From Lysobacterales bacterium (GTDB lineage Bacteria; Pseudomonadota; Gammaproteobacteria; Xanthomonadales; Xanthomonadaceae), in the NCBI GenBank assembly GCA_014946745.1, contig JADCRD010000002.1:248001-312000 (forward strand): a stretch of DNA of 64,000 bases, in the 5' to 3' direction. The notes beneath the pieces are model-generated. The model saw only the letters and a program-made list of their open reading frames with translations. It made no database searches and was not told the origin of the DNA. The position numbers and the translations under genes were made by a program. Of the stretch, positions 28,460 to 40,488 are shown one piece after another. Each line of letters begins with the position of its first letter. The first letter of the stretch is position 1.

Positions 28460-29464
28460 TCAGCCCGGGTATTCGCCCAGCGCGGCCAGGCCGTTGGCGC
28501 GCGCGCGCTCGAACACGGTGTTCTGCGCGGCCGCGAGGTTACCCGCCATGTCCTGGGCCCAGATCTTCAGCGCTGCCTGCTGCATGGCGCGGCCGTAGCT
28601 GAAGGACAGCGGCCAGGGGCGATGGCCGAGCTGGTTCATCGCGTTCAGGTGCAGGGTGGCGGCCTCATCGCTCTGGCCACCCGACAGGAACACGATGCCC
28701 GGCAGGTTGGCAGGCACCGAGGCGCGCAGGCAGCGCAGGGTGGCGAGCGCCACTTCCTCGACCGAGGCCTGCTCGGGGCAGTCCTTGCCCGGCAGCACCA
28801 TGCTGGCTTTCAGGATCGTGCCTTCGATCAGCACGTTCTGCTCGTACAGGGCACCGAACAGCGAGCGCAGCGTCGCTTCGGTGACTTCGTAGCAGGTCTC
28901 GATGTCATGGGCGCCGTCCATCAAAACTTCCGGCTCCACCATCGGCACGATGCCCTGCTCCTGGCACAGCGCCGCATAGCGCGCCAGCGCGTGGGTATTG
29001 GCTTCGATGCAGCTGCCCGAGGGAGTGTCATCGGAAATGGTGATCACCGCGCGCCACTTGGCGAACTTCGCGCCAAGACGGGCGTACTCCTTCAAGCGGT
29101 CGCGCAGGCCGTCGAGGCCCTCGGTCACCAGCTCGCCCGGGAAACCCGCCAGGGGGGCGGTGCCCTTGTCGACCTTGATGCCCGGCAGGATGCCGTTCTT
29201 GGTCATGTACTCGGCGAAGGGCAGGCCGGCGCGGGTGGCCTGACGCAGGGTTTCGTCGTACAGGATGGCGCCGGAGATGTGCTGGCTCAGGTTCGGCGCG
29301 GTAAGCAGCATCTCGCGATAGGCGCGGCGGTGCTCCTCGGTGTTCTCGACGCCAACGCTCTCGAAGCGCTTCTTGATGGTGTTGGTGGACTCATCGATGG
29401 CGATGATGCCCTTGCCCGGGGCCACCATGGCCTGGGCGATGTCTTCCAGCTGTTCGATGCTCAT
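28460..29464 (-). CDS. Class I fructose-bisphosphate aldolase, eukaryote-like
   Basis: 334 residues. The sequence MVAPGKGIIAIDESTNTI and the Schiff-base segment EGTILKASMVLPG (Lys219) are those of class I aldolase of the animal/plant type, with MVEPEV and FLSGGQSDEAA in the expected places. It splits fructose-1,6-bisphosphate into dihydroxyacetone phosphate and glyceraldehyde-3-phosphate in glycolysis and gluconeogenesis. Most bacteria use the zinc class II enzyme; Xanthomonadaceae are among those with the class I form. The start is ATG 29464 with GGAG six bases upstream. The C-terminus GEYPG is shorter than the animal enzyme's Tyr-ending tail. Confidence 0.95.
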   Translation of the reverse strand: MSIEQLEDIAQAMVAPGKGIIAIDESTNTIKKRFESVGVENTEEHRRAYREMLLTAPNLSQHISGAILYDETLRQATRAGLPFAEYMTKNGILPGIKVDKGTAPLAGFPGELVTEGLDGLRDRLKEYARLGAKFAKWRAVITISDDTPSGSCIEANTHALARYAALCQEQGIVPMVEPEVLMDGAHDIETCYEVTEATLRSLFGALYEQNVLIEGTILKASMVLPGKDCPEQASVEEVALATLRCLRASVPANLPGIVFLSGGQSDEAATLHLNAMNQLGHRPWPLSFSYGRAMQQAALKIWAQDMAGNLAAAQNTVFERARANGLAALGEYPG

Positions 29465-29780
29465 AGCGGCTCCGTTGGCGGCGACTCGGCCAAGGCCGGT
29501 CGCTGTGGGGGAATCGAGGCGGACACGCCGCAGACGGGCGTGCAGGCGAAGGGACACGGCCACGCCGCGCGGCGAAAGCCGTGGCGGCGATCACGGAAGT
29601 ATAGCGGCAGCTCGTCGCCGCCCGAAGACCGGGCTTGGCGCGGCAGCGGCTCCCGAAGCCTTCCGCGCAGCCCGATCGGCGCTGCTGCCGATCAGCCCCG
29701 CATGCCCGTAACCCCGTTCGCTCGACTGCTGCGTACAGAGCCTCCGCCTGGCCCTTCCGCTGCCAGGGGGAGCGTGTTCC

Positions 29781-30464
29781 ATGTCAGCCCATTCCAAAAC
29801 ACTGCAGGGATTCTCGGTCATGCGCTGCCTCGGCATGACGGCCACCCTGAGCCTGCATCTCGGCGCCGGTCTGATGATGTTCGTCGGCGCCAAACCGATC
29901 GAGACCGCAGAGGCCGAGGCACCCGCTACGTCAGAACCGTTTGTCTGGATCGATGCGCCGCCTCCGCCCCCACCCCCCCCACCGCCTCCGCCCCCACCGC
30001 CGCCTCCAAAGAGGCCGCCGCCGCCGCGGCCGACGCTGCCGGCCGTCGCCCCCCCGCCGCCGGTGGACATCCCCGAGCCGAGCGCGATGGCGGTCTACAC
30101 GCCACCCATTGAACCGACACGCGAGCTGCCCAGCGCCTACGCGGGGCCCGGTCCTGCTGTCGAAGAAGGCCCCTACGAAGTGAGCAACCTGGCTTACGCG
30201 CGTCCGCCCGGCGCACCGAACTACCCGGGACCCGCGCTGCGGGCTCGCCAGGAGGGCCTGGTCATGCTTCGCATCCACGTCGACACGCAGGGCGTGCCCA
30301 CACACGTCGAGGTTGAGCGCTCCAGCGGACACCGTGCGCTTGACCGCGCCGCCGTCGATTACGCGCTCAAGCGGCTGCGCTTCAAGCCCGCCGAGCGCGA
30401 TGGCCGTGCGATCGCCGCCATTGCTCGGGTGCCTGTCGACTTCCGACTGCCTGGACGCGCCTGA
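29781..30464 (+). CDS. TonB-like energy transducer, with a run of 17 prolines
   Basis: 227 residues: a short cytoplasmic start, one hydrophobic helix (about 16-36, LGMTATLSLHLGAGLMMFVG), a periplasmic proline-rich spacer containing 17 consecutive Pro then KRPPPPRP, and a C-terminal TonB domain (RARQEGLVMLRIHVDTQGVP, then RAAVDYALKRLRFKPAERDG). TonB couples proton-motive force through ExbB/ExbD to outer membrane receptors such as that at 21407. No exbB or exbD is adjacent. The Pro run needs EF-P for translation and its CCN repeats may vary in length. Confidence 0.88.
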   Translation: MSAHSKTLQGFSVMRCLGMTATLSLHLGAGLMMFVGAKPIETAEAEAPATSEPFVWIDAPPPPPPPPPPPPPPPPPKRPPPPRPTLPAVAPPPPVDIPEPSAMAVYTPPIEPTRELPSAYAGPGPAVEEGPYEVSNLAYARPPGAPNYPGPALRARQEGLVMLRIHVDTQGVPTHVEVERSSGHRALDRAAVDYALKRLRFKPAERDGRAIAAIARVPVDFRLPGRA

Positions 30465-30588
30465 GCGCAGATGGGCCGGCGCCCAGTGCCGGCCCGGATG
30501 GCGCAGGAAACTCCAGTGTTCCAAGCGCCTTGCGCGTCATGGCGGTCACGCTCGCGGATCGAGCACGCCATGCTTGATCCAGCGCAAG

Positions 30589-30611
30589 CGAGTCCGGCGA
30601 CGCCGGACTCG
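30589..30611. terminator. Perfect hairpin in the gap between TonB-like and Nudix genes
   Basis: CGAGTCCGGC and GCCGGACTCG pair over 10 bp with a GAC loop. No T run follows on either side. It lies 125 bases after the TonB-like gene stop and 94 bases from the convergent Nudix gene stop. The 240-base gap otherwise shows nothing. Confidence 0.5.
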
Positions 30612-30704
30612 CGGCGAAGGATCGAGTTCGGGGGGGACTTCATCCGTGTTGCCCTGGGGCTTCGGGCCTTGTCCGCGGGCTGCCGCTGCGATGCCGCCCG
30701 GCCG

Positions 30705-31670
30705 CTACTCGTCGGCGTCCGCAAAGAAGCCGCGAATACCGGCGACGCCTTGTGCGCCGGCTGCGCGGGCGGCGACGAGATCGGCGGGCCCGACGCCGCC
30801 CAAGGCATACACGGGCAGCGAGGTGCCCGCGCGGAGGGTGCTGAAGCCTGACCAGCCCAGAGGCTGCGCCTCCGGATGGCTCAGCGTCGGCAGCACCGGC
30901 GACAGCAGGGCGAAGTCGCAGCCGAGCGACTCGGCCCGGCGCAGGGACACCGGGTCGTGGCACGAAGCGCCGATGCAAGGCAGTTCCGGACGCTGGTCAA
31001 GCCGCATCAGCAGGGTCCGGCTGAGCTGGGCGCCGCAGCCCAGCGCGCGGGCGAGCTCGAGATCCTCGGGGCCACGCGCATTCAGCAACAACTCGATGCC
31101 CAGCGCCTGCGCGCGCTCGGCCGCAAGGCGCGCCAGCGCGGCCCGGGCCTCGCTGCCGAGCGAAGGGACGCGCAGCTGCAGTCGCCTGGCACCTGCGGCC
31201 GTGGCCGCGGCGAACCAGGCCTCCATCAGAGCCGGCTTCGCCACCGCTTCGGGGCTGATCCAGTAGTGCGCGGGCTGCCGCAGGCAGGCGAGGATCGGAC
31301 GGTCCGCCGCCGGCAGCGCGTTCGGGTCGATATCGGCGGGCGCCAGCCAGCGCAGGGCCTGAGCCTCAAGCGCACGGGGCTCACCGCGCCAGTCGCGCAC
31401 CTCGATGGCGTCCAGCCACAGCAGGCGTCGCGGCTGGCGCTGCGGCACGCGAATCAGCGGCGCGCCAGAAGCGATCTCGACGCCCAGCTCCTCGATCAGC
31501 TCACGCCGCAGGGCCGCGAACGCCGTCTCGTCGGCTTCGAGCTTGCCGCCGGGGAATTCCCAGAGGCCAGCGTCCTCGCGCCCCACGGGACGCTGCGCAA
31601 GCAGCACGCGTCCCGCGGCGTCGAACAGCAGGCCCGCGACAACGCGCAGCTCAGGCAGGATCGCGGTCAT
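30705..31670 (-). CDS. Nudix (MutT-like) hydrolase fused to ThiE-like domain
   Basis: 321 residues. Residues about 1-130 are a Nudix domain with GLWEFPGGKLEADETAFAAL and RRELIEELGV, matching the Nudix box GX5EX7REUXEEXGU; its closest role is removal of 8-oxo-dGTP as in MutT. Residues about 135-321 resemble thiamine phosphate synthase (ELPCIGASCHDP, FALLSPVLPTLSH, YALGGVGPADL), though its substrate residues may be incomplete. The same fusion occurs in many gammaproteobacteria next to secA, as here; the role of the second domain is not established. The ATG at 31670 is preferred to GTG 31700. Confidence 0.88.
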   Translation of the reverse strand: MTAILPELRVVAGLLFDAAGRVLLAQRPVGREDAGLWEFPGGKLEADETAFAALRRELIEELGVEIASGAPLIRVPQRQPRRLLWLDAIEVRDWRGEPRALEAQALRWLAPADIDPNALPAADRPILACLRQPAHYWISPEAVAKPALMEAWFAAATAAGARRLQLRVPSLGSEARAALARLAAERAQALGIELLLNARGPEDLELARALGCGAQLSRTLLMRLDQRPELPCIGASCHDPVSLRRAESLGCDFALLSPVLPTLSHPEAQPLGWSGFSTLRAGTSLPVYALGGVGPADLVAARAAGAQGVAGIRGFFADADE

Positions 31671-31741
31671 GTCGGTAGTTGCGCTGGCTTGCTCGCCCAC
31701 GCACAGCAGCAGGGCCGCTTGCGCGGCCCTGTCGTGTGCAT

Positions 31742-34465
<2,724 letters not shown>

Positions 34466-34531
34466 GGGGAGTTCCGGGTCGCGGCCGGCGGCCGCCGTGG
34501 AGGTGGAAGAAGGGGAACAAAGCCGCCAACG

Positions 34532-34555
34532 AAAAAGGCCGCCTTGCAGCGGCCT
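34532..34555 (-). terminator. Rho-independent terminator after M23 peptidase gene
   Basis: On the minus strand AGGCCGC, loop TGCAAG and GCGGCCT form a 7-bp stem followed by TTTTCG. It lies 96 bases after the M23 stop and 67 bases before the secA start, so it separates the two transcripts. Confidence 0.85.
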
Positions 34556-34650
34556 GGTCTGGCGCTCAAGCGCCGCAGCGCCCGGCATTCTAACCTGTGG
34601 GTGAATTCGCGCGAATCAAGCGCGACGCAGCCCGGCGCGCGGATGCGCCA

Positions 34651-35589
34651 TCAGCCTCGCGCGGGGGCCTGTCGGGCCTGGCGGAGAAAGGGATGCGGAT
34701 TGACCGTGCGGCCGTTGTGGATCACTTCGATGTGCACGTGCGAGCCGGTCGAGCGCCCCGTCGATCCCATCTTGGCGATCAGGTCGCCGGCGCGGACCCG
34801 ATCGCCCTCGCTCACCAGGTTTTCCTGATTGTGGGCATAGCGGGTCACGTAGCCGTTGCCGTGGTCGATATCGACCATATTGCCGTAGCCAGGATGGCGG
34901 CCAGAGAACACCACCACGCCATCGGCGACCGAGAGAATATCGCTGCCGCGCGGGCCGTTGAAGTCGACGCCCGAGTGGAAGTGGCTGCGACCGGTAAATG
35001 GATCGATGCGGGTGCCGTAGGTGGACGAGGCGTAGCCCGAGCGCACCGGGCTGCCCGTGGGCAGCATCGCCTGCTCCAGCTCACGATCGAGCAGGAGGCT
35101 CTCCAGCACGCCCAGCTGGTCACCCTGCTGTGCCAGCTGCTGGGCCAGGCGATCGAGCGAATCCACCAGCTCCTGCTTGCTACGGTTGGAGACTGCGCCC
35201 ATGTCTTCGGGGCCGCCCAAGGCCGGCGGCTCGGAAAAATCGAACTCGCCGTCTTCGAGGCGGCCGATCTGGGTGAGGCGCTCTCCCAGCGCATTGAGGC
35301 GGTTGGCCTGGGCCTGCAGCTGACCGAGGCGAGCCGCCATCGCGTTCAGCTCTTCCTCGGCCTCGGTGCGCGCGGCGGAGATGGAGTCGCGCTGCGCGAC
35401 CAACTCTTCATTCAGGGCTTCAAGCTGGTTCAGCGCGAGCGCTTCGCTCGAGCGCAGAACCCAGCCCAGGCCGAAGCCGCTGCCCACCAGAAGGGCAAGC
35501 GCGGCGAGGCTGCCGGCAATCAGGCGCGCGTCAAGCAGATTCAGCTTGCGCGGCGCCTTCAGGAAACTCGCTACGATGATGACGTTCAT
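34651..35589 (-). CDS. M23-family metallopeptidase (murein endopeptidase-like), membrane-anchored
   Basis: 312 residues. One TM helix (about 23-46) is followed by a coiled-coil (about 50-160, LNQLEALNEELVAQRDS and on) and a lysostaphin-like domain with FHSGVDFNGPRG (His and Asp zinc ligands) and GSHVHIEVIHNG (His pair). Such proteins cut peptidoglycan cross-links or, like EnvC, activate amidases at division. The His and Asp residues are present, so it may be active. It sits downstream of lpxC, divergent from dciA with only 24 bases between the starts. CCGGAG precedes the ATG at 35589. Confidence 0.9.
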   Translation of the reverse strand: MNVIIVASFLKAPRKLNLLDARLIAGSLAALALLVGSGFGLGWVLRSSEALALNQLEALNEELVAQRDSISAARTEAEEELNAMAARLGQLQAQANRLNALGERLTQIGRLEDGEFDFSEPPALGGPEDMGAVSNRSKQELVDSLDRLAQQLAQQGDQLGVLESLLLDRELEQAMLPTGSPVRSGYASSTYGTRIDPFTGRSHFHSGVDFNGPRGSDILSVADGVVVFSGRHPGYGNMVDIDHGNGYVTRYAHNQENLVSEGDRVRAGDLIAKMGSTGRSTGSHVHIEVIHNGRTVNPHPFLRQARQAPARG

Positions 35590-35613
35590 GGCACTCCGGT
35601 CGTTCGTTCGCCC

Positions 35614-36063
35614 ATGCAGACCTTTCCCAAGAGCACCTTCCAACCGCTGTTGGCGGCGAAGGAAGGCTCGCCTCTCGTCAGCCTGATCGATCGCGCCCGT
35701 GCCTTGGCCGCGCTCGACAAGCGTCTGCGTCAGTCCCTGCCCGAGCCGCTCGCCAGCCAGTGTCGTCTGGCCAACGTGCGCGAAGGCAGGCTTGTCTTTC
35801 TGGCGAGTTCGCCGCTGTGGCGCACTCGGCTTCGACTGGAAGCCGTCAGCCTGTTGGCTGCGGCCAGCGAAGCCGGTGTGCCCGCCTTCGAACTCACCGT
35901 GAAAGTGGCGCCGATGCTGACCGTTCCCCCGGAGCAGGCATCGCACTCACCCGTCACACCGGCGGCAGCAGCGGCGCTGCGGGAAGCGGCCCTCCAGGCC
36001 ACTGACCCCGAACTCCGACAGCAGCTGCTGGCTTTGGCCTCCCTGGCCGATTCCGCGTCCTGA
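35614..36063 (+). CDS. dciA: DUF721/DciA-like protein, predicted replicative helicase loader
   Basis: 149 residues. The N-terminal region ALAALDKRLRQSLPEPLASQCRLANVREGRLVFLASSPLW fits the DUF721 (DciA) pattern, in which a central basic strand-loop region is conserved, as in LWRTRLRLEAVSLL. DciA loads the DnaB helicase in bacteria without DnaC. In Xanthomonadaceae the gene lies, as here, between lpxC and the M23 gene. The start is ATG 35614; no clear binding site is visible, and only 24 bases separate it from the divergent M23 ATG. The name rests on family resemblance. Confidence 0.85.
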   Translation: MQTFPKSTFQPLLAAKEGSPLVSLIDRARALAALDKRLRQSLPEPLASQCRLANVREGRLVFLASSPLWRTRLRLEAVSLLAAASEAGVPAFELTVKVAPMLTVPPEQASHSPVTPAAAAALREAALQATDPELRQQLLALASLADSAS

Positions 36064-36118
36064 TGGGGCGAACGCCCCGGGGCCGCCAACACGGCAGCCC
36101 AAAAAAGATCGCAATGCT

Positions 36119-37036
36119 TCAGACGATGGCCTGCGCCGGATGGGCGTAGGAAATCGGCGCCTTGGCTTCGTCCTCGAACGTGACTTCTTCCCAGGCGCTG
36201 GCATCGGCCAGCATCGCGCGCAGCAGCTGGTTGTTCATGCCGTGGCCGGACTTGTAGCCGTAGAAAGCGCCGATCAGGCTGTGGCCGAGCAGGTAGAGAT
36301 CACCGATGGCGTCGAGGATCTTGTGCTTGACGAACTCGTCCTCGTAACGAAGACCGTCCTCGTTGAGGACGCGGTAGTCATCGAGCACGATCGCGTTGTC
36401 CATCGAACCGCCGAGCACCAGGTTGCGCTCGCGCAACATCTCGATGTCCTTCATGAAGCCGAAGGTGCGCGCGCGGCTGACTTCCTTGACGAAACTCGTG
36501 GTGGAGAAGTCGATTTCGGCGCTGGAAGTGTTCTTCGAGAACACCGGGTGTTTGAAGTCGATGGTGAAGCCCACCTTGAAACCCTCGAAGGGTTCGAAGC
36601 GCGCCCACTTGTCGCCGTCCTTGACGGTGACGGTCTTTTTGATGCGGATGAATTTCTTGGCGGCGTTCTGCTCTTCGATGCCGGCGCTCTGCACCAGGAA
36701 CACGAAGGGGCCGGCCGAGCCGTCCATGATCGGCACTTCCGGCGCCGACAGGTCGATGTAGCAGTTGTCGATGCCCAAGCCCGCCAGCGCGGACAGCAGA
36801 TGCTCGACGGTAGAAACCTTGACGCCATCCTTGTTGACCAGGGTGCTGGCCATGCTGGTCTCGCCGACGCAGTGCGCGCAGGCCTTGATCTCGGCGGGCT
36901 CGGCGAGGTCGGTGCGACGGAACACGATGCCGGTATTGACCGCCGCTGGGCGCAGGGTCATGTAGACCTTCTCGCCCGAGTGGATGCCCACGCCCGTGGC
37001 GCGGATGGCATTGCGGAGCGTGCGTTGACGGATCAT
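36119..37036 (-). CDS. lpxC: UDP-3-O-acyl-N-acetylglucosamine deacetylase
   Basis: 305 residues, normal length. It carries the zinc ligand segments [14 protein letters not shown] and [14 protein letters not shown] and the catalytic HGMNNQLL. It removes the acetyl group in the first committed step of lipid A synthesis, in the cytoplasm. Start [21 protein letters not shown] at 37036 is the standard LpxC beginning. It is the last gene of the dcw-side cluster and is separated from ftsZ by 215 bases that hold a strong hairpin, so a separate lpxC promoter is likely. Convergent with dciA (55-base gap). Confidence 0.97.
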   Translation of the reverse strand: MIRQRTLRNAIRATGVGIHSGEKVYMTLRPAAVNTGIVFRRTDLAEPAEIKACAHCVGETSMASTLVNKDGVKVSTVEHLLSALAGLGIDNCYIDLSAPEVPIMDGSAGPFVFLVQSAGIEEQNAAKKFIRIKKTVTVKDGDKWARFEPFEGFKVGFTIDFKHPVFSKNTSSAEIDFSTTSFVKEVSRARTFGFMKDIEMLRERNLVLGGSMDNAIVLDDYRVLNEDGLRYEDEFVKHKILDAIGDLYLLGHSLIGAFYGYKSGHGMNNQLLRAMLADASAWEEVTFEDEAKAPISYAHPAQAIV

Positions 37037-37172
37037 GCGCGGTCGGCTTCCCGAGGGAGTGCGTGACAAAACGACGCGGAGGATGGCACGCGTCCCAACG
37101 TCACGCAAGCGCAACAGTCGGTAAATACCCCACAATCCGTTGCCAAAAAGCAACAAACTGAAACGGAACCGT

Positions 37173-37204
37173 GACCGCGTTCCGGGAACGGTCGGAACGC
37201 GGTC
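37173..37204 (-). terminator. Hairpin after ftsZ
   Basis: GACCGCGTTCC and GGAACGCGGTC form a perfect 11-bp stem with a 10-base loop, 48 bases beyond the ftsZ stop. On the minus strand it is followed by ACGGTTCCGTTTCAGTTTG and, a little later, TTTTT, so a moderate terminator ending the dcw transcript is likely. Confidence 0.75.
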
Positions 37205-37251
37205 GGCGGCGATTCAGCCCCGCGAACGGGGCGGAATCCGGTGCGGCTCGA

Positions 37252-38433
37252 TCAGTCGGCCTGGCGGCGCAGGAAGGCCGGAATGTCGAGGTAGTCCATC
37301 GGCAGGTCGGCCGTGGCGACGCGCCCCTCACCGCGGGAAGCCGCGCGCGGCGCCGGCGCGGCGACCGGGTCGATGGCCATGCCCGTGGTGGCATCGCGCA
37401 GGCCGGCGACCGGGCGCAGGCGCGGGGTCTCGACCTTCTCGATGCGTTCATTGCGCGGGGCCGGGCGGGCCGCCACGCCGCGATTCAGGCCGGTGGCGAC
37501 GACGGTGACGCGGACTTCGTCCTGCATCTCGTGGTCGAGCACGGTGCCGATCACCACGGTGGCGTCCTCGGAGGCGAACTCTTCGATGGTGCGGCCGACC
37601 TCGTCGAACTCGCGCATCGTGAAGTCGGGGCCCGCCGTGATGTTGACCAGGATGCCGCAGGCGCCGGACAGGTTGATGTCGTCCAGCAGCGGGTTGCTGA
37701 TCGCCTTCTCGGCGGCCTCCATGGCGCGCTCTTCGCCGCGGGCGCAGCCCGAGCCCATCATCGCCATGCCCATTTCGCTCATCACCGTGCGCACGTCGGC
37801 GAAGTCGACGTTGATCAGGCCGGGGCGGACGATCAGGTCGGCGATGCCTTGGACTGCGCCCTGCAGCACGTCATTGGCGGCGCGGAAGGCGTGCACCATG
37901 GTCGCGTCGCGGCCGAGCACGGTGATCAGCTTTTCGTTGGGAATCGTGATCAGCGAGTCGCAGTGGCTGGACAGCTCCTCGATGCCCTTCAGTGCCACCT
38001 GCATGCGGCGACGGCCCTCGAACGGGAAAGGCTTGGTGACCACGGCCACGGTCAGGATGCCCATCTCCTTGGCCAGCTGGGCGATCACCGGTGCCGCGCC
38101 GGTGCCGGTGCCGCCGCCCATGCCCGCGGTGATGAACACCATGTCGGCGCCCGTGATCGCCTCGACGATGCGCTCGCGGTCTTCCAGTGCGGCCTGCCGG
38201 CCGACTTCGGGGTTGGCGCCTGCGCCCAGCCCCTTGGTGACGCCCGAGCCCAACTGCAGGATGCGCTTGGCGCCGGTGCCCCGGATCGCCTGCGCGTCGG
38301 TGTTGGCGCAGATGAACTCAACGCCATCCAGGCTCGAGTTCACCATGTGTGCAACGGCATTGCCGCCGCCACCGCCGACTCCGACCACCTTGATGACCGC
38401 GTTAGGTGCGGTCCGCTCCACCAGTTCAAACAT
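37252..38433 (-). CDS. ftsZ: Cell division protein FtsZ
   Basis: 393 residues. It has the tubulin signature [12 protein letters not shown], the N-terminal [13 protein letters not shown], and the C-terminal peptide [14 protein letters not shown] that binds FtsA and ZipA. It forms the GTP-dependent Z ring at midcell. The start is strongly supported by GAAGGAGAGCACG before the ATG at 38433. A gap of 79 bases separates it from ftsA, unlike the overlaps further upstream, so it may have extra expression from a promoter in ftsA. A variable linker of about 60 residues (316-378), rich in Arg, Pro and Ala, precedes the C-terminal peptide. Confidence 0.99.
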   Translation of the reverse strand: MFELVERTAPNAVIKVVGVGGGGGNAVAHMVNSSLDGVEFICANTDAQAIRGTGAKRILQLGSGVTKGLGAGANPEVGRQAALEDRERIVEAITGADMVFITAGMGGGTGTGAAPVIAQLAKEMGILTVAVVTKPFPFEGRRRMQVALKGIEELSSHCDSLITIPNEKLITVLGRDATMVHAFRAANDVLQGAVQGIADLIVRPGLINVDFADVRTVMSEMGMAMMGSGCARGEERAMEAAEKAISNPLLDDINLSGACGILVNITAGPDFTMREFDEVGRTIEEFASEDATVVIGTVLDHEMQDEVRVTVVATGLNRGVAARPAPRNERIEKVETPRLRPVAGLRDATTGMAIDPVAAPAPRAASRGEGRVATADLPMDYLDIPAFLRRQAD

Positions 38434-38512
38434 CGTGCTCTCCTTCCGTTCCGTATGACGCAGCTGCTTGATGACCCCTGATTGATTCCGCCGGCGCACG
38501 GCGCCGACAGCT

Positions 38513-39748
38513 CTAGAACTCGCCCCTGAACCAGTTGCGCAGACGCCCGAAGGCGCTGCCGACCTTGCCCGGCACCACCGGCGCGCGACGCGGACGTTCC
38601 TGCTGGCTGCCCCACAGCAGCAGGCCGACGCCAGTGGCGTGCACCGGGTTGCCCACGACTTCGCCCAAGCCCCCGACGTACTGCGGGATGCCGATCCGCA
38701 CCGGCATGTGCAGCATTTCCTCGGCCAGCTCGGCGACGCCCTCCATGCGCGAGGCGCCACCGGTCAGCACCAGCCCGGCCCGGATCAGTTCTTCGAAGCC
38801 GGAGCGGCGCAGTTCGGCCTGCACCATCTCGAAGATCTCCTCGTAGCGGTTCTGCACCGCTTCGGCCAGGGCCTGCCGCGCCAGTCGGCGAGGCGGACGG
38901 TCGCCGACGCTCGGCACCTGGATGCTCTCCTCGGCCGTGGCCAGCTGGGCCAGCGCGCAGGCATAGCGGACCTTGATCTCTTCGGCGTGCGGGGTCGGCG
39001 TGCGCAGCAGGTGGGCTATGTCGCTGGTGACCTGGTCGCCGGCGATCGGCAGCGAGGCGGTATGGCGGATCGCTCCTTGGGCGAACACGGCGATATCGGT
39101 GGTGCCGGCGCCGATGTCGACCAGAGCGACGCCCAGCTCCTTCTCGTCCGAGGTCAGCACCGCCTGCGAGCTGGCGAGGCCCGCGAGGATGAGGTCATCG
39201 ACCTGCAGCCCGCAGCGCTGCACGCACTTCATGATGTTCTGCGCCGCCGACTGCGCGCCCACCACCAGGTGCGCGCGCACTTCCAGGCGCACGCCCGACA
39301 TGCCAACGGGATGGCGGATGCCCTCCTGCGAGTTGTCGACGATGTACTCCTGCGGGATGGCGTGCAGGATCTTCTGGTCGGACGGAATCGCCACCGCCTT
39401 GGCGGCCTCCAGCACGCGCTCCATGTCGGCGTAGCTGACCTCGCCCTCGCGGATCGGCACGATGCCTGGCGAGTTCTTGCACTGGGTATGGCTGCCCGAG
39501 ATCGACGCGTAGACCGAGCGGATCTCGCAGCCGGCCATGACTTCGGCCTCTTCGATCGCGCGCTGGATCGAATGCACGGTCGACTCGATGTCGACGACCA
39601 CACCGCGACGCAGGCCGGTCGAGCTGTGGCTGCCGATGCCGATGACCTCCAGCGGCTCATCGGGCGAGTACTCGCCCACCAGCGCCACCACTTTCGAGGT
39701 GCCGATATCGAGGCCGACGATCAGGGATTTGTCGCCTTTGCGGTTCAT
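38513..39748 (-). CDS. ftsA: Cell division protein FtsA
   Basis: 411 residues, actin-like ATPase fold: [19 protein letters not shown] (phosphate 1), [15 protein letters not shown] (phosphate 2) and [12 protein letters not shown] (adenosine). The C-terminal [15 protein letters not shown] is the amphipathic membrane-targeting helix. It anchors FtsZ to the membrane and recruits later division proteins. The ATG at 39748 overlaps the ftsQ stop by 4 bases (ATGA type), so translation is coupled. Confidence 0.98.
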   Translation of the reverse strand: MNRKGDKSLIVGLDIGTSKVVALVGEYSPDEPLEVIGIGSHSSTGLRRGVVVDIESTVHSIQRAIEEAEVMAGCEIRSVYASISGSHTQCKNSPGIVPIREGEVSYADMERVLEAAKAVAIPSDQKILHAIPQEYIVDNSQEGIRHPVGMSGVRLEVRAHLVVGAQSAAQNIMKCVQRCGLQVDDLILAGLASSQAVLTSDEKELGVALVDIGAGTTDIAVFAQGAIRHTASLPIAGDQVTSDIAHLLRTPTPHAEEIKVRYACALAQLATAEESIQVPSVGDRPPRRLARQALAEAVQNRYEEIFEMVQAELRRSGFEELIRAGLVLTGGASRMEGVAELAEEMLHMPVRIGIPQYVGGLGEVVGNPVHATGVGLLLWGSQQERPRRAPVVPGKVGSAFGRLRNWFRGEF

Positions 39749-40488
39749 GTGTCTTGTTCCGGGACAGCGGGGGTGCCGGCCTCGACGGCCGGGGGCTCGG
39801 CCCACAGGAGGGCGAAGCCGTTGGCATAGCGCAGGTCGGCGCGCAGCAGGGGTCGCGCCGCCGAGCGCGCCAGTTCGGGCAGCGCGGCGACAAAGCGGCG
39901 CAGACGCGGCAGCGGCTCGGTTCGACCCAGCACCACTTCGGTGCCGCTGACCAGGGCCAGGGTCCAGCTTCCGCGCGGGCTGAGCTGCATGCGCTGCGGC
40001 GGATCGCCCACCAGGGTCAGCAGCGGCTGCACGGCGGCGTGCATCTCCATCATCCGGGCGACGTCGCGGTCCTCGGCCTCGAAACGCGGCAGGCCCTGCA
40101 GGGTTTCGAGGTCAGGCACCTCGAACAGGCGCCCACGATCGGACAGCAGGCGCGATTCGCCCCAGCGCGCGAGCGGACGGTGCTCGACTAGCACGATTTC
40201 GAGCGTATCCGGCCACAGCTTGCGCACAGCCACCTGCTCGACCCAGGGCAGTGCCGCCAGCGCCGAGCGCACCGCCTCGACGTCGACTGCGAAGAAGCCG
40301 CGGTCCAGATGGGGCCGCACCGCTGACCGCACCTGCTCTGCGCTGACCCGCTGGAATTCGGCCGACACGCGGAGCTGTTCCAGCCGCCAGCGGTCGGACG
40401 CGAACCAGCCGTTCAGCACCGCCACCACCGGCAGTGTGATCACGGCCAGAGCGAACAGCCAGGCGAGCAGGCGGACCAGGGCGTTCAT
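39745..40488 (-). CDS. ftsQ: Cell division protein FtsQ
   Basis: 247 residues: a short cytoplasmic tail, a TM helix (about 5-25, [20 protein letters not shown]) and a periplasmic POTRA domain beginning [19 protein letters not shown] with [19 protein letters not shown]. It bridges FtsBL and early proteins in the divisome. A Pro/Glu/Ala-rich tail closes it. 4-base overlaps with ddlB and ftsA. Confidence 0.95.
   Translation of the reverse strand: MNALVRLLAWLFALAVITLPVVAVLNGWFASDRWRLEQLRVSAEFQRVSAEQVRSAVRPHLDRGFFAVDVEAVRSALAALPWVEQVAVRKLWPDTLEIVLVEHRPLARWGESRLLSDRGRLFEVPDLETLQGLPRFEAEDRDVARMMEMHAAVQPLLTLVGDPPQRMQLSPRGSWTLALVSGTEVVLGRTEPLPRLRRFVAALPELARSAARPLLRADLRYANGFALLWAEPPAVEAGTPAVPEQDT

Noticed and set aside
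30589-30611. Called as a true rho-independent terminator
   Set aside because: Stem is perfect but there is no T run on either strand, so it is kept only as a low-confidence hairpin.
37205-37251. Second promoter-like sequence before lpxC
   Set aside because: Only scattered matches to -35/-10; nothing with acceptable spacing could be supported.
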